A stretch of 64,000 bases of DNA from Brachionus rotundiformis (GCA_016802295.1 JAESIW010000154.1:349575-413574); one strand, 5' to 3'. Positions 24,516 through 35,791 are shown, numbered from the stretch's first letter. Translations and numbers: made by a program. Notes: generated from the letters alone by a model not told the origin.

Positions 24516-26203
24516 ATGGAAGAATTCGAGTTCCAGTACTACGCGCCAAACCAGTACCATCACAGTCTAATCCAGTCCTCTGGTTCGAGCTCCCAGCAAG
24601 GCCAGCAGCAGCAGCAGTTCGTGCAGTACCAGAAGGGCGGCGACTCGCGATGCAGCAAGCCGATGGTGTATTCGATGGACCGGCTGTCGCCCTACTACCA
24701 AGACGACTCGCGCTCCAACAACCTCTCCAATCTGACCCTGGACCAAATATTCAAATCGAACCAGAGCGACGACCCGGCCAACATAGTCGTCGTCAACTCG
24801 AACGACTCGCTGCTGCTTTTCCAGCAACAGCAGCAGCAGCCACAACAGGCCAACTCAAACCAGCAGGCCCCCAGCTCGGCCTCGCCATCCAACGCCTCCA
24901 TGTCCTCTTCGTCCTCGCCTCAGTCCTCTTCGTCGCCGTCGTCCGCCAACGACGCCAACTCCGCTTACGGTACTTTTACTTTTTCAATCATTTTTTGTCC
25001 ATTTTTTACTCTTGCCTCTGATACAAACACTCTGACCATTTTTTTTCCCATAAACCTGTATTTTTATGCTTTCGGACCTGTTGGGATCTGATGGTCCGCG
25101 GTTATAACATAAATAAAAGATATAAGTTTAAATAATAACTTTATTCATAAATGAACACTTCTAGCCTCACAAATAATAAGGAAAGTTGGCAAAAAAGTTG
25201 ACCAAAAACTAAAACCAACTACTTCTTTTACGTTCCCGCAGGAGATCATAGACATTCAAATTGAAAGAACTAAAACATTAATAATCTTTAAATAAATAAT
25301 TATCTAATTTTCTTGTTTAATTTTTTAAAATCAGGCTGAGAAATTTTATTAAATTTTATCAGAAGGTCGGGCGCTCGCCGAGCAGCCCGAGTGGGGAAGG
25401 GAGGGGGTCTATTGGGCCAGAGGAATAAACTTTTGTTCGTTTAAGTGGAGGGAATGCAGCTGATGGAGTGCGCGATGGGCCAGCAGCAGGGGCAGAGCCA
25501 GATGCAGCACCATCCGACGCTGGTGTCGCTGGTGCCGGCGTCCGCCTCGAGCCTGAACCCGCTGCTGAACCCGATGATCGGCCTCGGCTCACCGTCTAAG
25601 CCGAGCACGGTCTCGGAGCTGTCCAACTCGTCCATGGTCTCCTCGTCGTCTTCGTCCACGCTCGACTCGAGCCAGTTCAGGACGGCGGCGACGACGAGCG
25701 CCACGCGCACCAGAACGCGCAACGCCAACCCAAAGCCGATCAGCGAGCAGCAGAAGGACGGCAAGTATTTCGAGAGGCGAAAGCGCAACAACGTGGCCGC
25801 CAAGAAGTCCCGCGACGCACGCAAGCAGCGCGAGGACGAGATCGCCATCCGCGCCAGCTTCTTGGAGAAGGAGAACTCCATTCTCAAGGCTCAATTGCAA
25901 ACTCTCAAGGACGAAGCCCAGCAGCTGAGAATTTTGCTAACACAAAAAAAGGCCAACCAGTCCATGGGCGCTCTGATGCCGCCCTCTTGCGCCAGTTGTT
26001 CCAATTGCATTGGCAAACAGGCCGGACAAGCCTATTTGAGCAATTTGAACACCATCAACAGCGGATACGAGAGCGAGGCTGCCATCAACAGCATGGTAGA
26101 CCAAAAGCTGCCTCCTGCAGCTGCGCAGCAAAATGCGACAAATGCAAACAATTTGTACCTGGGCCAGACTAGCCATGGTCAACAGCTAAACAAGTTTTTA
26201 TAG
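24516..26203 (+). CDS. PAR/CES-2-type bZIP transcription factor, 403 aa
   Basis: Two exons, 24516-24969 and 25446-26203, close to 404 codons. The N-terminal half is Gln-rich (FQQQQQQPQQ) and Ser-rich. The basic region KYFERRKRNNVAAKKSRDAR and the following RKQREDEIAIRASFLEKEN are diagnostic of the HLF/TEF/DBP/NFIL3/CES-2 group (KYWxRRxKNNxAAKRSRDAR). A leucine zipper follows (ILKAQLQTLKDEAQQLRILL), then a short Cys-containing linker and a C-terminal tail. It should bind TTAYGTAA sites as a dimer. The exons are strikingly GC-rich up to about 25880, unlike every other gene here. ATG 25455 in exon 2 could start a shorter isoform keeping the whole DNA-binding domain. Confidence 0.9.
24970..25445 (+). 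other. bZIP intron with G-quadruplex motif
   Basis: 476-nt intron, AT-rich for most of its length, then abruptly GC-rich from about 25365. Four G runs (25393-25396, 25399-25401, 25403-25407, 25414-25416) with short loops make a canonical G-quadruplex pattern on the sense strand, 30 nt before the 3' splice site. Confidence 0.7.
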
Positions 26204-27867
26204 TTCACAATCATGGATTTTTGTCGTATAGTTTGTTTTTTTTTTTTTTTAATTAATTTTTATAAAAAATTAATTTTTAATCATTATTATCATAATAGGG
26301 CTATTTTACTAAAAAAAATTAAAAGATAAAAATAAACACCAGAGATAAATAGATAGATAGAAAGATAGATAAATAATAATGTTAATCTGCTTATGTTTAA
26401 AAAAGAAAAATTTTTCACGAAACATGTTCGGATATATTTTTGGATATGATGTTTATATGAGATGTTCGCACTACCTCGTTACTTTGTTAGGATTTAATTA
26501 AGATCTCAGGGTTGGATTAATTAATGAACATCAGGAAAAAAAGAATATTTTTAATTTAATTTTTGATAAATTTTAAATTAGTTGAATTTTTTCTTTTTTT
26601 TTTTTTCTATTTTGAAGCAATTTTTTTGGGTCCATTTTTTGCTACCGATTATTTTGTTTGTAATTTTTAAAATAAATTTTAAATAAAAAGTGTTTTTTTA
26701 TCTATTTTGTTTTATCTTTTTAAAAAAATAGGCTTGGTCAACAGAGTTGATGAATTTTACCAAGGAATGGCGCTGGTAAAGAACTACTTTTACTTTATTA
26801 CTCTTAATCACGTGCAAATAGTCTTAAGCATTCAAGATCTATATAAAAATTTAAATATAATCCTTAGAGATTTTGAATCCTTAATAATAAACTAATTTGT
26901 TTTATATTTATTCTTTAAGAAACAAATTTATATTCATAATTAGTAAATAATTTAAGTTTTTTTATCTATCGTCATTTTTCTTTTATCCTAGTTTGTGAAT
27001 AGATAAGAGCTTGTTTTGAAAATCCTTCGAGAGATTTGCAATTTTACTAATTAGCAAGTTATTTCCAAGTAGTAATACCATGGTAAAGCAAATAGCCCTC
27101 TTCTCCATATCTCTTACAAGATTTTGTCATTATCGCTCATTAGTTTTATGCAATTTAAAAAGAAAAATCTTATTTTTCAAAAACATTTTATCTTTTTTAG
27201 GATGGTCTAAGGTCGAACATTTGGCTGAAAGGAAGGACTAAGCTCCATTTCAAACTGCCAGGGTACAAGCCAAATCATATTTTTAATAATAAACAAGTAC
27301 TAAAAACAAAAAAATGAAGCAAGGATTTATTTATTCATTGATAATTAATATTAAAAAATAGATCTAAATTGTGTTAATTGATGCAAAAAAATTAAAATTA
27401 AAGAAAACAAGAAACAACATCGATTTCTTTCTAATAGAATATTAAAAAAAAATCTTAATCAATAATTTATAAATATCAAAAATATAATTCCAATGCAGCA
27501 CGTTGTTCACATTTGTAATTTTTTCAATTTGATTTAAAATTGTATAAAAAAAAAAATTGGTTTAAACATAACTGATACTATTTATTAATTTTGTAATTGA
27601 TGATTAAAAATTATCTTAGTAATTTTGATTTTCAAATAATATAATATAATATCTTTTAATAATAAAAAATTAAATAATAATCTAAATAATATAATATTTT
27701 TATATATTAATCGCGCTTTAAAAATAGTTCCGAATAGCGATGCCTTTTCTTAGCCCTCTTTTAAAAATTAATATAGATTTAAATTATTAAAAAAACAAAA
27801 ATTTATAATGAAATTTATAAATTTTAAAAAACATAGAAATAAAAATATTAAATTGAGATAAGTTATA
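26204..27867. other. 3' flank of the bZIP gene up to the transposon
   Basis: Long 3' UTR-like AT-rich sequence, with a GATA-type microsatellite at about 26350-26372. Sequence near 26730-26790 and 27200-27280 looks less random but matches no family I know. Near 27726-27765 is one copy of a degenerate repeat whose partner lies at 31742-31785, on the other side of the transposon. Confidence 0.45.
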
Positions 27868-28224
27868 CAGTGGTGATTTGATAACAGTATTTTACGAAAA
27901 TTTACGTAAAATACCGTAAATTAACCAAATTTTACCACATTTTACGTAAATTAACGTAAAATCCGAAAAGTAAAAAAGAGGTATTCTACGAAAAATTACG
28001 TTAATTTTCAGGATTTTACGATAATTTTGGTAAAATTTGGTAAAATAAAAAACGGCCAAAAATTTTGGAAAAAATGTCTTTTTTTGCCAAAAATCGAAAA
28101 TTTAAAATTTTTTTTTTTTTTTAAATTGTTTTTTAAACGATTTTAAAAATAACTATTTTTAACCAAAAATTACGTTAATTTTGGTTATATTTTGTAAAAA
28201 TTAGTAAAAAAAAGTAAAATTTAG
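27868..28224 (+). repeat. left terminal inverted repeat of the Tc1-like element (357 bp)
   Basis: Matches 31142-31498 in reverse complement with equal length. It contains many short dyads built on TTTACGTAAA, TTACGTTAA and GGTAAAATTTGGTAAAA, which could be transposase or accessory-protein binding sites. The match stops after AAATTTAG. Confidence 0.93.
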
Positions 28225-28341
28225 GGAAACCTTTTTTTATTATTTTATTTTATATTTGATTTTAAAAAACTAAAAAATAGTAAATTATTTACATATCGAT
28301 TATTCATTTCGAAAAAAAATCATAATTCTAAATGTATAAAG

Positions 28342-29686
28342 TTAATGATCAGACCAGTCACCATCTCTTTGAATTACTATCTCAATTACCTAATAGATTT
28401 TAATCAATATATTTAAAATAATAAATAACCAAGGATTAAAAAATACTTTTTTTAAATGATCTATATATTTTTTACACTTCTCTGGTGTTATAGTTTTCTG
28501 AAAATCATTGATGGCTTCAATCATATCAGACTCTTTTAAAATTAATCTTTGACGCACATAAATTTTTAGCTCGTTCCACAAGAGCTCAATTGGATTAAGG
28601 TCGGGAGATTTAGGTGGTGATTTATCCTTGATTTTATAAAATTAGACAAAAATTTTAAAATAAAAGCTCCTACCCAAAATACACTATTTATGCTTAAAAA
28701 ATTTTTACAAACGTTAGAATTGTGCTTAGGATCATTATCCTGGTGAAGTTTAAACCAGAAGTCATATTCTCTCGCCCCAAATGGGAATAAATAATCGGCC
28801 AGAATTTCTTGATATAATTGTGAATCCATGTTTTCTTTAAACACCTATTTTAAAATCAATCTTTAATTAAAAAAATTCTCAATATTTTAATTTTTTAATC
28901 ATACTGCAAATTCAGTGCAACCTCTATATGAAATTCCCGCCCAAATGTTCAATTTTGATGTGTATTTTGAAGTACATGGTAAAGCCGAGGGGTAAGTATT
29001 TGGGAGCCTTATATGGTATAATGGTTTGTCAAAAGTTCTAATCATCGTTTCATCGACAAAAATATACTGTTTAAAATCACAGTTTTTATGTCTAAGGCAC
29101 CATAGGAGTCTTTGAAGTTTTTGTGATTCTGTTAAAAGGGGTGATTTCCTAACCCGACGATAACGAAATCCTTAAATTTTTCATTGTTATATTAATTTAT
29201 ATAATTATCTAGAATAATACATACCCTGCTTAAATCTGAATTTTCTAATAACACTACTACTAATTTTTATTTTTAATTCGTCTAAAATTTTAAGAGCAAG
29301 GCGAGAAGAAGATAATAAACCGTTGTCTTTTGAAGTTTGTTCCTGAATATCAAAAATAGATTAATAGTTTCAATCCATAAAAATATTATTTACCTTAATG
29401 AAATTAACAACTTTAGTGTTTAGAGCTCTTTTATTTACATTAGTAAATTTAACATTGCTGCTTTCAATTATAATTTTTCTTAAATACTTTTAAAAACCTT
29501 TTTGAATATTGATTTAAGATTTTTTTTAAAAATTACTTTTGATGAGGGAATAAAATATTTAGAGAATGAAAGTTTTAAAACACTTCTTATTTTCTTGATG
29601 CTTTTATATTTTTTATTCATATAAAAAACTAGACTTCTTAACAAATCTAATTTTTTTCTAACCCTCGATTTTTTATTTCTTTTCAT
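28342..29686 (-). CDS. Tc1-like DD34E transposase, 341 aa, seven exons
   Basis: Exons, 5' to 3': 29686-29537, 29486-29394, 29342-29225, 29170-28905, 28844-28674, 28626-28447, 28389-28342. These total 342 codons with every phase closing. The N-terminal 120 residues are basic and form the expected paired helix-turn-helix DNA-binding region. Catalytic residues: first Asp in YIFVDETMI, second in LHQDNDPKHNS, then Glu in SPDLNPIELLW with 34 residues between, i.e. DD34E. The C-terminus VIEIVIQRDGDWSDH is typical Tc1. No stop, frameshift or lost catalytic residue was seen. Six introns are unusual, since most Tc1 transposases have none. It cuts and pastes the element using its long inverted repeats. 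Confidence 0.93.
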
Positions 29687-29784
29687 GTTAATCGAGCCAT
29701 CTTTAACTTAAGCTTAAAATTTCTTTGATTATAAATTCTAGTTTAACTGAAACTGAAACATTATTTTTCATCATTTTATAGAAA
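29687..29784. promoter_or_regulatory. 98-bp divergent promoter inside the transposon
   Basis: Separates the start codons of the transposase (minus) and the accessory gene (plus). It must carry both promoters unless the genes use distal starts. It includes the short repeated word AACTGAAACTGAAAC. Nothing more specific can be supported. Confidence 0.6.
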
Positions 29785-31026
29785 ATGGTTAAAACTAAGT
29801 CTAAGCCAAAGCAAGCTTCGAATGCTAATAAAATACTTCTAAATGAAGAAGAGAGTAGTACCGATTCAGAAACTGAAGTTCAGGTGGTAAAGAAAAAAAA
29901 AGAAGAGGAGATCACGGAAATGTTGGCTATTATTTTTAACATTGAAAACGATAAGCATCCTTTTTTTTCACTGGATCAGGTGCCAAGTAGCATTGATATT
30001 AAAAAAATTGTTGAGCCAATAGATCGGTCAGAAGTAAAAATTTTACTTTTCACATATTAGATAAGGCTTTATTTTGGTTTTTAGTTTCGAAAAGGTGCTC
30101 GTATAAAATTAATCCACGAAGTCGATAATAACCATTTATTGGTGGACGCAACAATTCAGTCGTCAAAAATTTTCAAAGTTCCAAAAAATAAGGTTGAGAG
30201 AACGATCTTTTTATTTATTTATTAATTTTTTGGTTAGCTTTTTTTGAAATTTTATTTTTTTTTATGGAAAAAAAAGATGAGAAAAGAAAGATTTTAAATT
30301 TCAATAAACATCGAAATAGTTAGATGCCTTTTAATCTATTAATTATCTCTTTTTTAACAGACAGGAAAAATAATAAAAGAAAGCAAAAGTCCAGGTTTCC
30401 AATCACTTGAGAGAACACTTAATTCAATCAATGAAAATATTTTTAAACTGAATAACAACATTTTGAAGCTAATTGAAGAAAATGCAGAAATTATGGACCC
30501 TTTAAAAGAAATTTTAAAAAGGAATTATCATTCTACAACTCAAACGTCTAATTTCAAAGCAATTGGTCAGACAAGTTCGGATTCAATCACACCTGATGTT
30601 TTCGTTGAGCCAGGAAAAAATAATGCAATTAGTAATTATATTTAAATATTATTTTATGTCTTTACTTTTTTAAGCAACCTTAAAATGAAGAATATAAATT
30701 CTTTTAAGAGCGTTTTTTAAACAAAGAAGAATATTTAAATAATTAATTTTAGTTAACAACAAACAATTCACGAATTATCTTCGTAATGCTTTAGAGGGGG
30801 CTTTTAATGAAAAAGACCCAAATCAAACACTGGGACATTATGTTAAAAATTATCCGAGTGAAATGTTTGAAATTAAAAGTAATCTTTTTTAAAATAAAAA
30901 AAAATAGTAATTAACTTGAATGTTCTTTAAGACCAATTGGTTAAATTTGTTCCAAAAGGTTCAAATTTTAAAGAATCTTGGGACAAAGCTGCGAATAGTC
31001 TTAAAGGAAACAAAAGAAAGAATTAA
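29785..31026 (+). CDS. transposon accessory protein of unknown function, 282 aa
   Basis: Five exons, 29785-30033, 30085-30192, 30361-30631, 30753-30878 and 30932-31026, close to 283 codons with standard GT-AG sites. The start is basic (MVKTKSKPKQ) and followed by an acidic Ser/Glu stretch. Residues 84-119 form a compact domain (FRKGARIKLIH...LLVDATIQSSKIFKVP). A probable coiled coil follows (LNSINENIFKLNNNILKLIE). The C-terminal 75 residues (FTNYLRNALEGAFN ... NFKESWDKAANSLKGNKRKN) have the rhythm of a BEN DNA-binding domain, but only weakly; I would not assign it without a profile search. An intact frame inside the inverted repeats implies selection with the element. A DNA-binding or nuclear helper role is an inference. 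Confidence 0.82.
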
Positions 31027-31141
31027 TTTAATTTTCATAATTTAACTTTAATTCAAAAGCTTTATATAAAAAATATTATTTGTTCAAATTGCATGTGTAT
31101 TCTATTTTCCATTTAGTTTTGTGTAAATAAATAAAGTTTTT

Positions 31142-31498
31142 CTAAATTTTACTTTTTTTTACTAATTTTTACAAAATATAACCAAAATTAACGTAATTTT
31201 TGGTTAAAAATAGTTATTTTTAAAATCGTTTAAAAAACAATTTAAAAAAAAAAAAAAATTTTAAATTTTCGATTTTTGGCAAAAAAAGACATTTTTTCCA
31301 AAATTTTTGGCCGTTTTTTATTTTACCAAATTTTACCAAAATTATCGTAAAATCCTGAAAATTAACGTAATTTTTCGTAGAATACCTCTTTTTTACTTTT
31401 CGGATTTTACGTTAATTTACGTAAAATGTGGTAAAATTTGGTTAATTTACGGTATTTTACGTAAATTTTCGTAAAATACTGTTATCAAATCACCACTG
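31142..31498 (-). repeat. right terminal inverted repeat of the Tc1-like element (357 bp)
   Basis: Reverse complement of 27868-28224. AATAAA words just inside it (about 31125-31135) probably serve as the polyadenylation signal of the accessory gene. Confidence 0.93.
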
Positions 31499-31500
31499 TA

Positions 31501-32428
31501 AAGAAGAATATCAGTAATAATATGATTTTTATTCTTATACCGCGTAAACTTTTTATTTGATATGAGGAAAAAATTCAAAAAAATTAATTTAAATATTTAA
31601 ATCTTTTATTTTTTACTAGTTGTTAAAATATTTTATGATAAATAAATAAAATTATTTTTAATTATTCACTTTTTGACAAGGGCATTAGCCTATTTTATTT
31701 TTTATTTAAAAGATAATATAGAAATGAGGAATCTCCTAGGGCAGCTCCGAATGGCATAGCCTTCGTTTCAGCCCTCTTGTTAGCAGTTTTAATTTTAGAA
31801 AATTTTAAAAATAAAATATATAAAAAAAATATAAATATTTTGAAAAGAATTAGCCTGTTGATTAGCCTAGGCTAATCAATTGTAAAATTGTAAAAAAGTA
31901 AAAAAGCTCAATTATAAAAAAGCTTTTTTACAGTTGATTCATTTGCCAACAAAAAAAAAACGGTAAATGAATTTGGCTTTGCTTGACACTTTATATCAGT
32001 TGGTAAAGTAATTAATACTTTTATGTTAGAGGGATCACCATCATACGAAAAACGAAAAAGAGAGTTAAATAGTTTAAAATAAAAAAAATGATGATCATAG
32101 TGATAAATTAATAAATTCCTAGCTATAAACTAGAAGTTTAAAAAATTTTAACATTAAACTTAATTTAAGATAATTTTTGATATGAATTTATTTTAAAGGC
32201 CATTTACAGAATGTTTTAAATTTACACAAAAAATCTTGTACGAAATTTTATTTTTGTAAAGTTTTTTGACCTAGTTAAAAAAAACATTTAAAAACGTTTT
32301 AGTTAGTGTAAGATTTATGAGATATTCTTGATTAAAATGTTCCATCAATTTTTTTTAAAATAAAGTTTTTTGATTAAAAAATAATTTATTAAAAATTCCC
32401 AACAAATATTTTGAGACTAAAAATTTAT
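31501..32428. other. spacer between transposon and valyl-tRNA synthetase
   Basis: No gene seen. It holds a degenerate repeat copy at 31742-31785 (AGcTCCGAATGGC...AGCCCTCTT) related to 27726-27765, and a perfect 22-bp palindrome centred on CCTAGG at 31858-31879. The 3' UTR of the synthetase lies at its right end. Confidence 0.5.
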
Positions 32429-35400
32429 CTATGATTTCATATTTTGTAATTGTTTGAGACCTTCATCAATAAGAGCTACTTCGTTGGTCAATTGTGACAT
32501 TTTTTCCTGATTTTTGGCACGAACATTTTCTGGCACACGTGTCTCATAGTCCGGCTTGGACATTTCTTTTTTCAAATTTTCAATTGACTTGAGCAGAACA
32601 TCCTTCTTTTTATTCAGCTTGACCTCTTCTTTGTCCACATCAATGATACCTTTAAGCATGATGTAAATCTTGCACTTATCTGACAAAGTGGTAAAAGTGC
32701 ATCCATTAGGCTGCTCTTTTCCGTCAACCAAAAATTCAATCATCTTTCCATTAGTCATGGTCAAAATCAAGTCTTGAAAATCTTTCAGCGCCTTTTCGAG
32801 TCCGGCATCAATAGACTTGACATAGACGTCAGTTTTTGTCTTCAAAGTCAATTGATAATCGGACCTTAGCGATCTGATTTTATTAATGGCTTCCTGGCTC
32901 AATTTGACATTCAGCTCCAAATCCCTGTTGCTGAACAAGTCAAAATCATTGGGCAGTGGATACCTGGTGACACATAAACTTGGTGGATCACTGTTTGGTT
33001 TACGTCTAGGCAAACGCTGGTACAACTCTTCGCTAATAAATGGCATGAATGGACTAATAAGTCTCAAACCAGTGTCCAAACAAGTGTACAAAACCTCACG
33101 TGAATTGGCAAATTGGGCTATTTGCTCTTCATTCTGGTTCTTGGCGTAGAAACTTGGCTTTAGATACTCGATGTAATAGTCGCACAAGTCATAAAGCCAG
33201 TAGTTGAAGAGTGCTGTAGTCACACTTGTTAGATCGTAGGACTTGAAGCCCATGTCGCATATTTTCACTGTTTCACTAAGTCTACTAAGCATCCATTTGT
33301 CCATGCCACGCAAATTGGAAAGGTTATTCTTCAAATAGTCCAAAGAATCTTTTGGCACAAAACTGCTGCTTAAACCATTCATCATGGCAAATTTGGCTGC
33401 ATTCCACAGCTTGTTGCAAAAATGTCTATAGCCCTGAATTCTCAAAACGTCCAAATTGATGTCACGACCCTGAGCTGTGTAAGCACATAGCGCAAATCTA
33501 AGCGCATCAGTTCCACACTCTGGTATTCCATTTGGAAAGTCTTCTTTCTGGCCTTTGATCGCTTTTTCGACTTCCTTTGGATCTAAATTGTAATTTTCCA
33601 ACTGTTTGTGTAAATTTTCCAAACAAATTCCATCAATTACATCCAATGGATCGATGATATTGCCAAGTGATTTGCTCATCTTGCGTCCATGTGCATCTCT
33701 GATGATAGCGTGTAGATAAATGGTATCAAAAGGCAGACTTCCGCACATTTCTTCGCCCATCATCACCATTCTGGCAACCCAGAAAAACAAAATATCATGT
33801 CCAGTTTCCAACAAAGTGCCCGGATAGTACTTTTCCATGTCAGATGTTTTATCTGGCCATCCGCAAATTGAGAATGGAAAAATACCCGATGAGAACCAAG
33901 TGTCTAACACGTCCTCATCGTGATGCAGTTCGATCTGATCGGCCTTCAAATTTGGAAGCTTGGCCAATGCTTTCTGCATGGCAATGTCACGATTGTGTGC
34001 ACTGACCCAATAGTTGTTGTCCGTGTCGTCCGAGTGAGCCTGGCCTTTGATGCGGATGTGGTAGGCTGGTATGCGGTGACCCCACCACAACTGACGCGAT
34101 ATGCACCAGTCGTGACAGTCTTCGAGCCAATGGTACCAAACTTGCTCATGAAAATCGGGTACTATTTTAAGTCTTTTTTGTCTCACAGCACTGACCGCTC
34201 TGGCGGCCATTTCTTTACAATTAACATACCACTGAGATTTGAGCATTGGCTCGATTACATCTTTCGATCTTGAACAAATAGGCAAAACTGTCTCTGTTTC
34301 TTTCACTTCTTTGAACAGACCTTTTTCTTTAAGTGCTTGGACAACAGCTTTCCTAGCATCAAAACGCTTCATGCCAGCAAATTGGCCACACTCTGCCGTC
34401 ATTAGACCCTTGTCGTCTATCACTGTTATAAATGGTAAATTGTGCCTCTTGCCGCACTCGAAATCATTAGCATCATGAGCTGGGGTTATTTTGACAGCAC
34501 CAGTGCCAAAACTGGGATCTACCATTTCATCAGCAATAATTGGTATTTTGCGTTTAATAAACGGATGAGTGACATACTTGCCTACAAGACTCTTGTACCT
34601 TACATCATTTGGATGCACACAAATGGCCGTATCACCGAGCATGGTCTCAGGACGGGTTGTGGCGATCACTATTTCCTGAGTAGCTACATCGCTTTCCTTT
34701 GATTCGACCACTTGGTATGCAAATGAGGTCAAAGTTCCAAACTCAATTTTTTCCTTGTATCCAGGTATGTGAAGCATGGTCCGTCCTTTAAGTGGGGTTT
34801 TGTCCACTTCAATATCAGAAATGGCCGAATTGAGAGCACATGACCAATTTACCAAGCGCTTGCTTCTGTAAATGAGACCTTTTTCGTGCATTTGAATAAA
34901 AGTTTCCAATACAGCCTTAACAGACACGTCATCCATGGTGAATCTGGCTCTGTCCCAGTCGCATGATGAACCAATACGCTTCAACTGCTTAGCAATTGTG
35001 TCACCTTTTTCATTCTTCCACTTCCAAATCTCGGCCACAAAAGCATCACGACCAAGATCGTGACGAGTTTTGTTTTGTTCTCGTTTGAGCTTTTTTTCAA
35101 CCACGACTTGAGTTGCTATGCCAGCATGGTCGAATCCAGGACACCAAAGGGTCTCATGACCGAGCATTCGATGCCATCTGGTCAGAACATCTTCAATAGA
35201 GCACATAAGAGCGTGACCCAAGTGAAGGGTACCAGTTACGTTCGGTGGTGGCATTGCCATCACGAACTTTTCTCGCTTTTCTCCTTCTCTCAGTGGAAAA
35301 TATTTATCCTAATTAAATTTTTAATTAATTTGGTTCAATATTTTTTTTTTGTTAATTACAGCAATTTCAGGTTTAAAAAATCCCATTTTTTCCCACCACT

Positions 35401-35791
35401 CGTACCAAGCAGCCTCAACATAGCGTGGACTATATGCATCTGGCAACTGGCACAATGTGTCTTTTCTTTCGCCAGGCAAAGTTTGAGAAGTGTAAAGAGC
35501 ACTCTGAGGCTCTTTGTCTTTTTTGACTTCGGCCTTATTCTTGGGTTCCTTGGACTGAGATTGGGCTGCCTTTAGCTTTTCCTGTTTGGCGCGAAATTTT
35601 TCATCCTTTTCTTTCTGCTTGGCTTCTTTCTTAAGCTGGGTAGCACTCTTCTCCTTTTTGGCCTCTTGACATTTAGGCACAGGCGTGCAAATTTCCAATA
35701 TTGCCAAACGTCTCTCCAAATCTAAGGCCAATTGCCTATTAGAGCGTTGTTCCGCCTCTACCTGAGCTAACTTTTGCATAAAGTTCGACAT
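32429..35791 (-). CDS. VARS1: valyl-tRNA synthetase, 1103 aa
   Basis: Charges tRNA-Val. Exons, 5' to 3': 35791-35360 and 35308-32429, totalling 1104 codons. The first 110 residues are a Lys/Glu/Ala-rich, probably helical extension in place of the GST-like domain of vertebrate ValRS. The catalytic domain starts with YEWWEKMGFFKPE, HIGH signature HLGH (about 173), CP1 editing-domain motif TTRPETMLGDTA, and KMSKS (about 683). The anticodon-binding domain follows, then a coiled-coil tail (KKDVLLKSIENLKKEMS), all typical of eukaryotic ValRS. No mitochondrial presequence is evident from this start. A single 51-nt intron separates the exons. Plus-strand frames over this gene are shadows. Confidence 0.96.

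Larger units (their letters stand above)
27868..31498. mobile_element. intact 3.6-kb Tc1/mariner (DD34E) transposon with two divergent genes
   Basis: Ends are CAGTGGTGATTTG... and its reverse complement, flanked on each side by TA (27866-27867 and 31499-31500), the hallmark Tc1/mariner target duplication. Inverted repeats are 357 bp each. Inside are a spliced, uninterrupted transposase gene (minus) and a second spliced, uninterrupted gene (plus), diverging from a 98-bp spacer (29687-29784). Each gene stops about 115 bp short of its repeat, so the layout is symmetrical. I saw no difference between the arms by eye and both frames are open, which indicates a recent, possibly still active copy. 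Typical Tc1 elements are 1.3-2.4 kb with one usually intronless gene. Confidence 0.93.

Noticed and set aside
24567..25900. Long minus-strand frames across the bZIP gene
   Set aside because: They are antisense shadows of the GC-rich exons. The plus strand encodes a clear bZIP protein there and the antisense products are low-complexity Ala/Arg/Leu or Ser strings.
28566..28844. Treating the short transposase frames as a broken pseudogene
   Set aside because: Joining seven exons with ordinary GT-AG sites gives one continuous 341-residue frame with all catalytic residues, so the gaps are introns rather than lesions.
32886..35575. Several plus-strand frames over the valyl-tRNA synthetase gene
   Set aside because: Shadows of the long minus-strand exons; no known domain.
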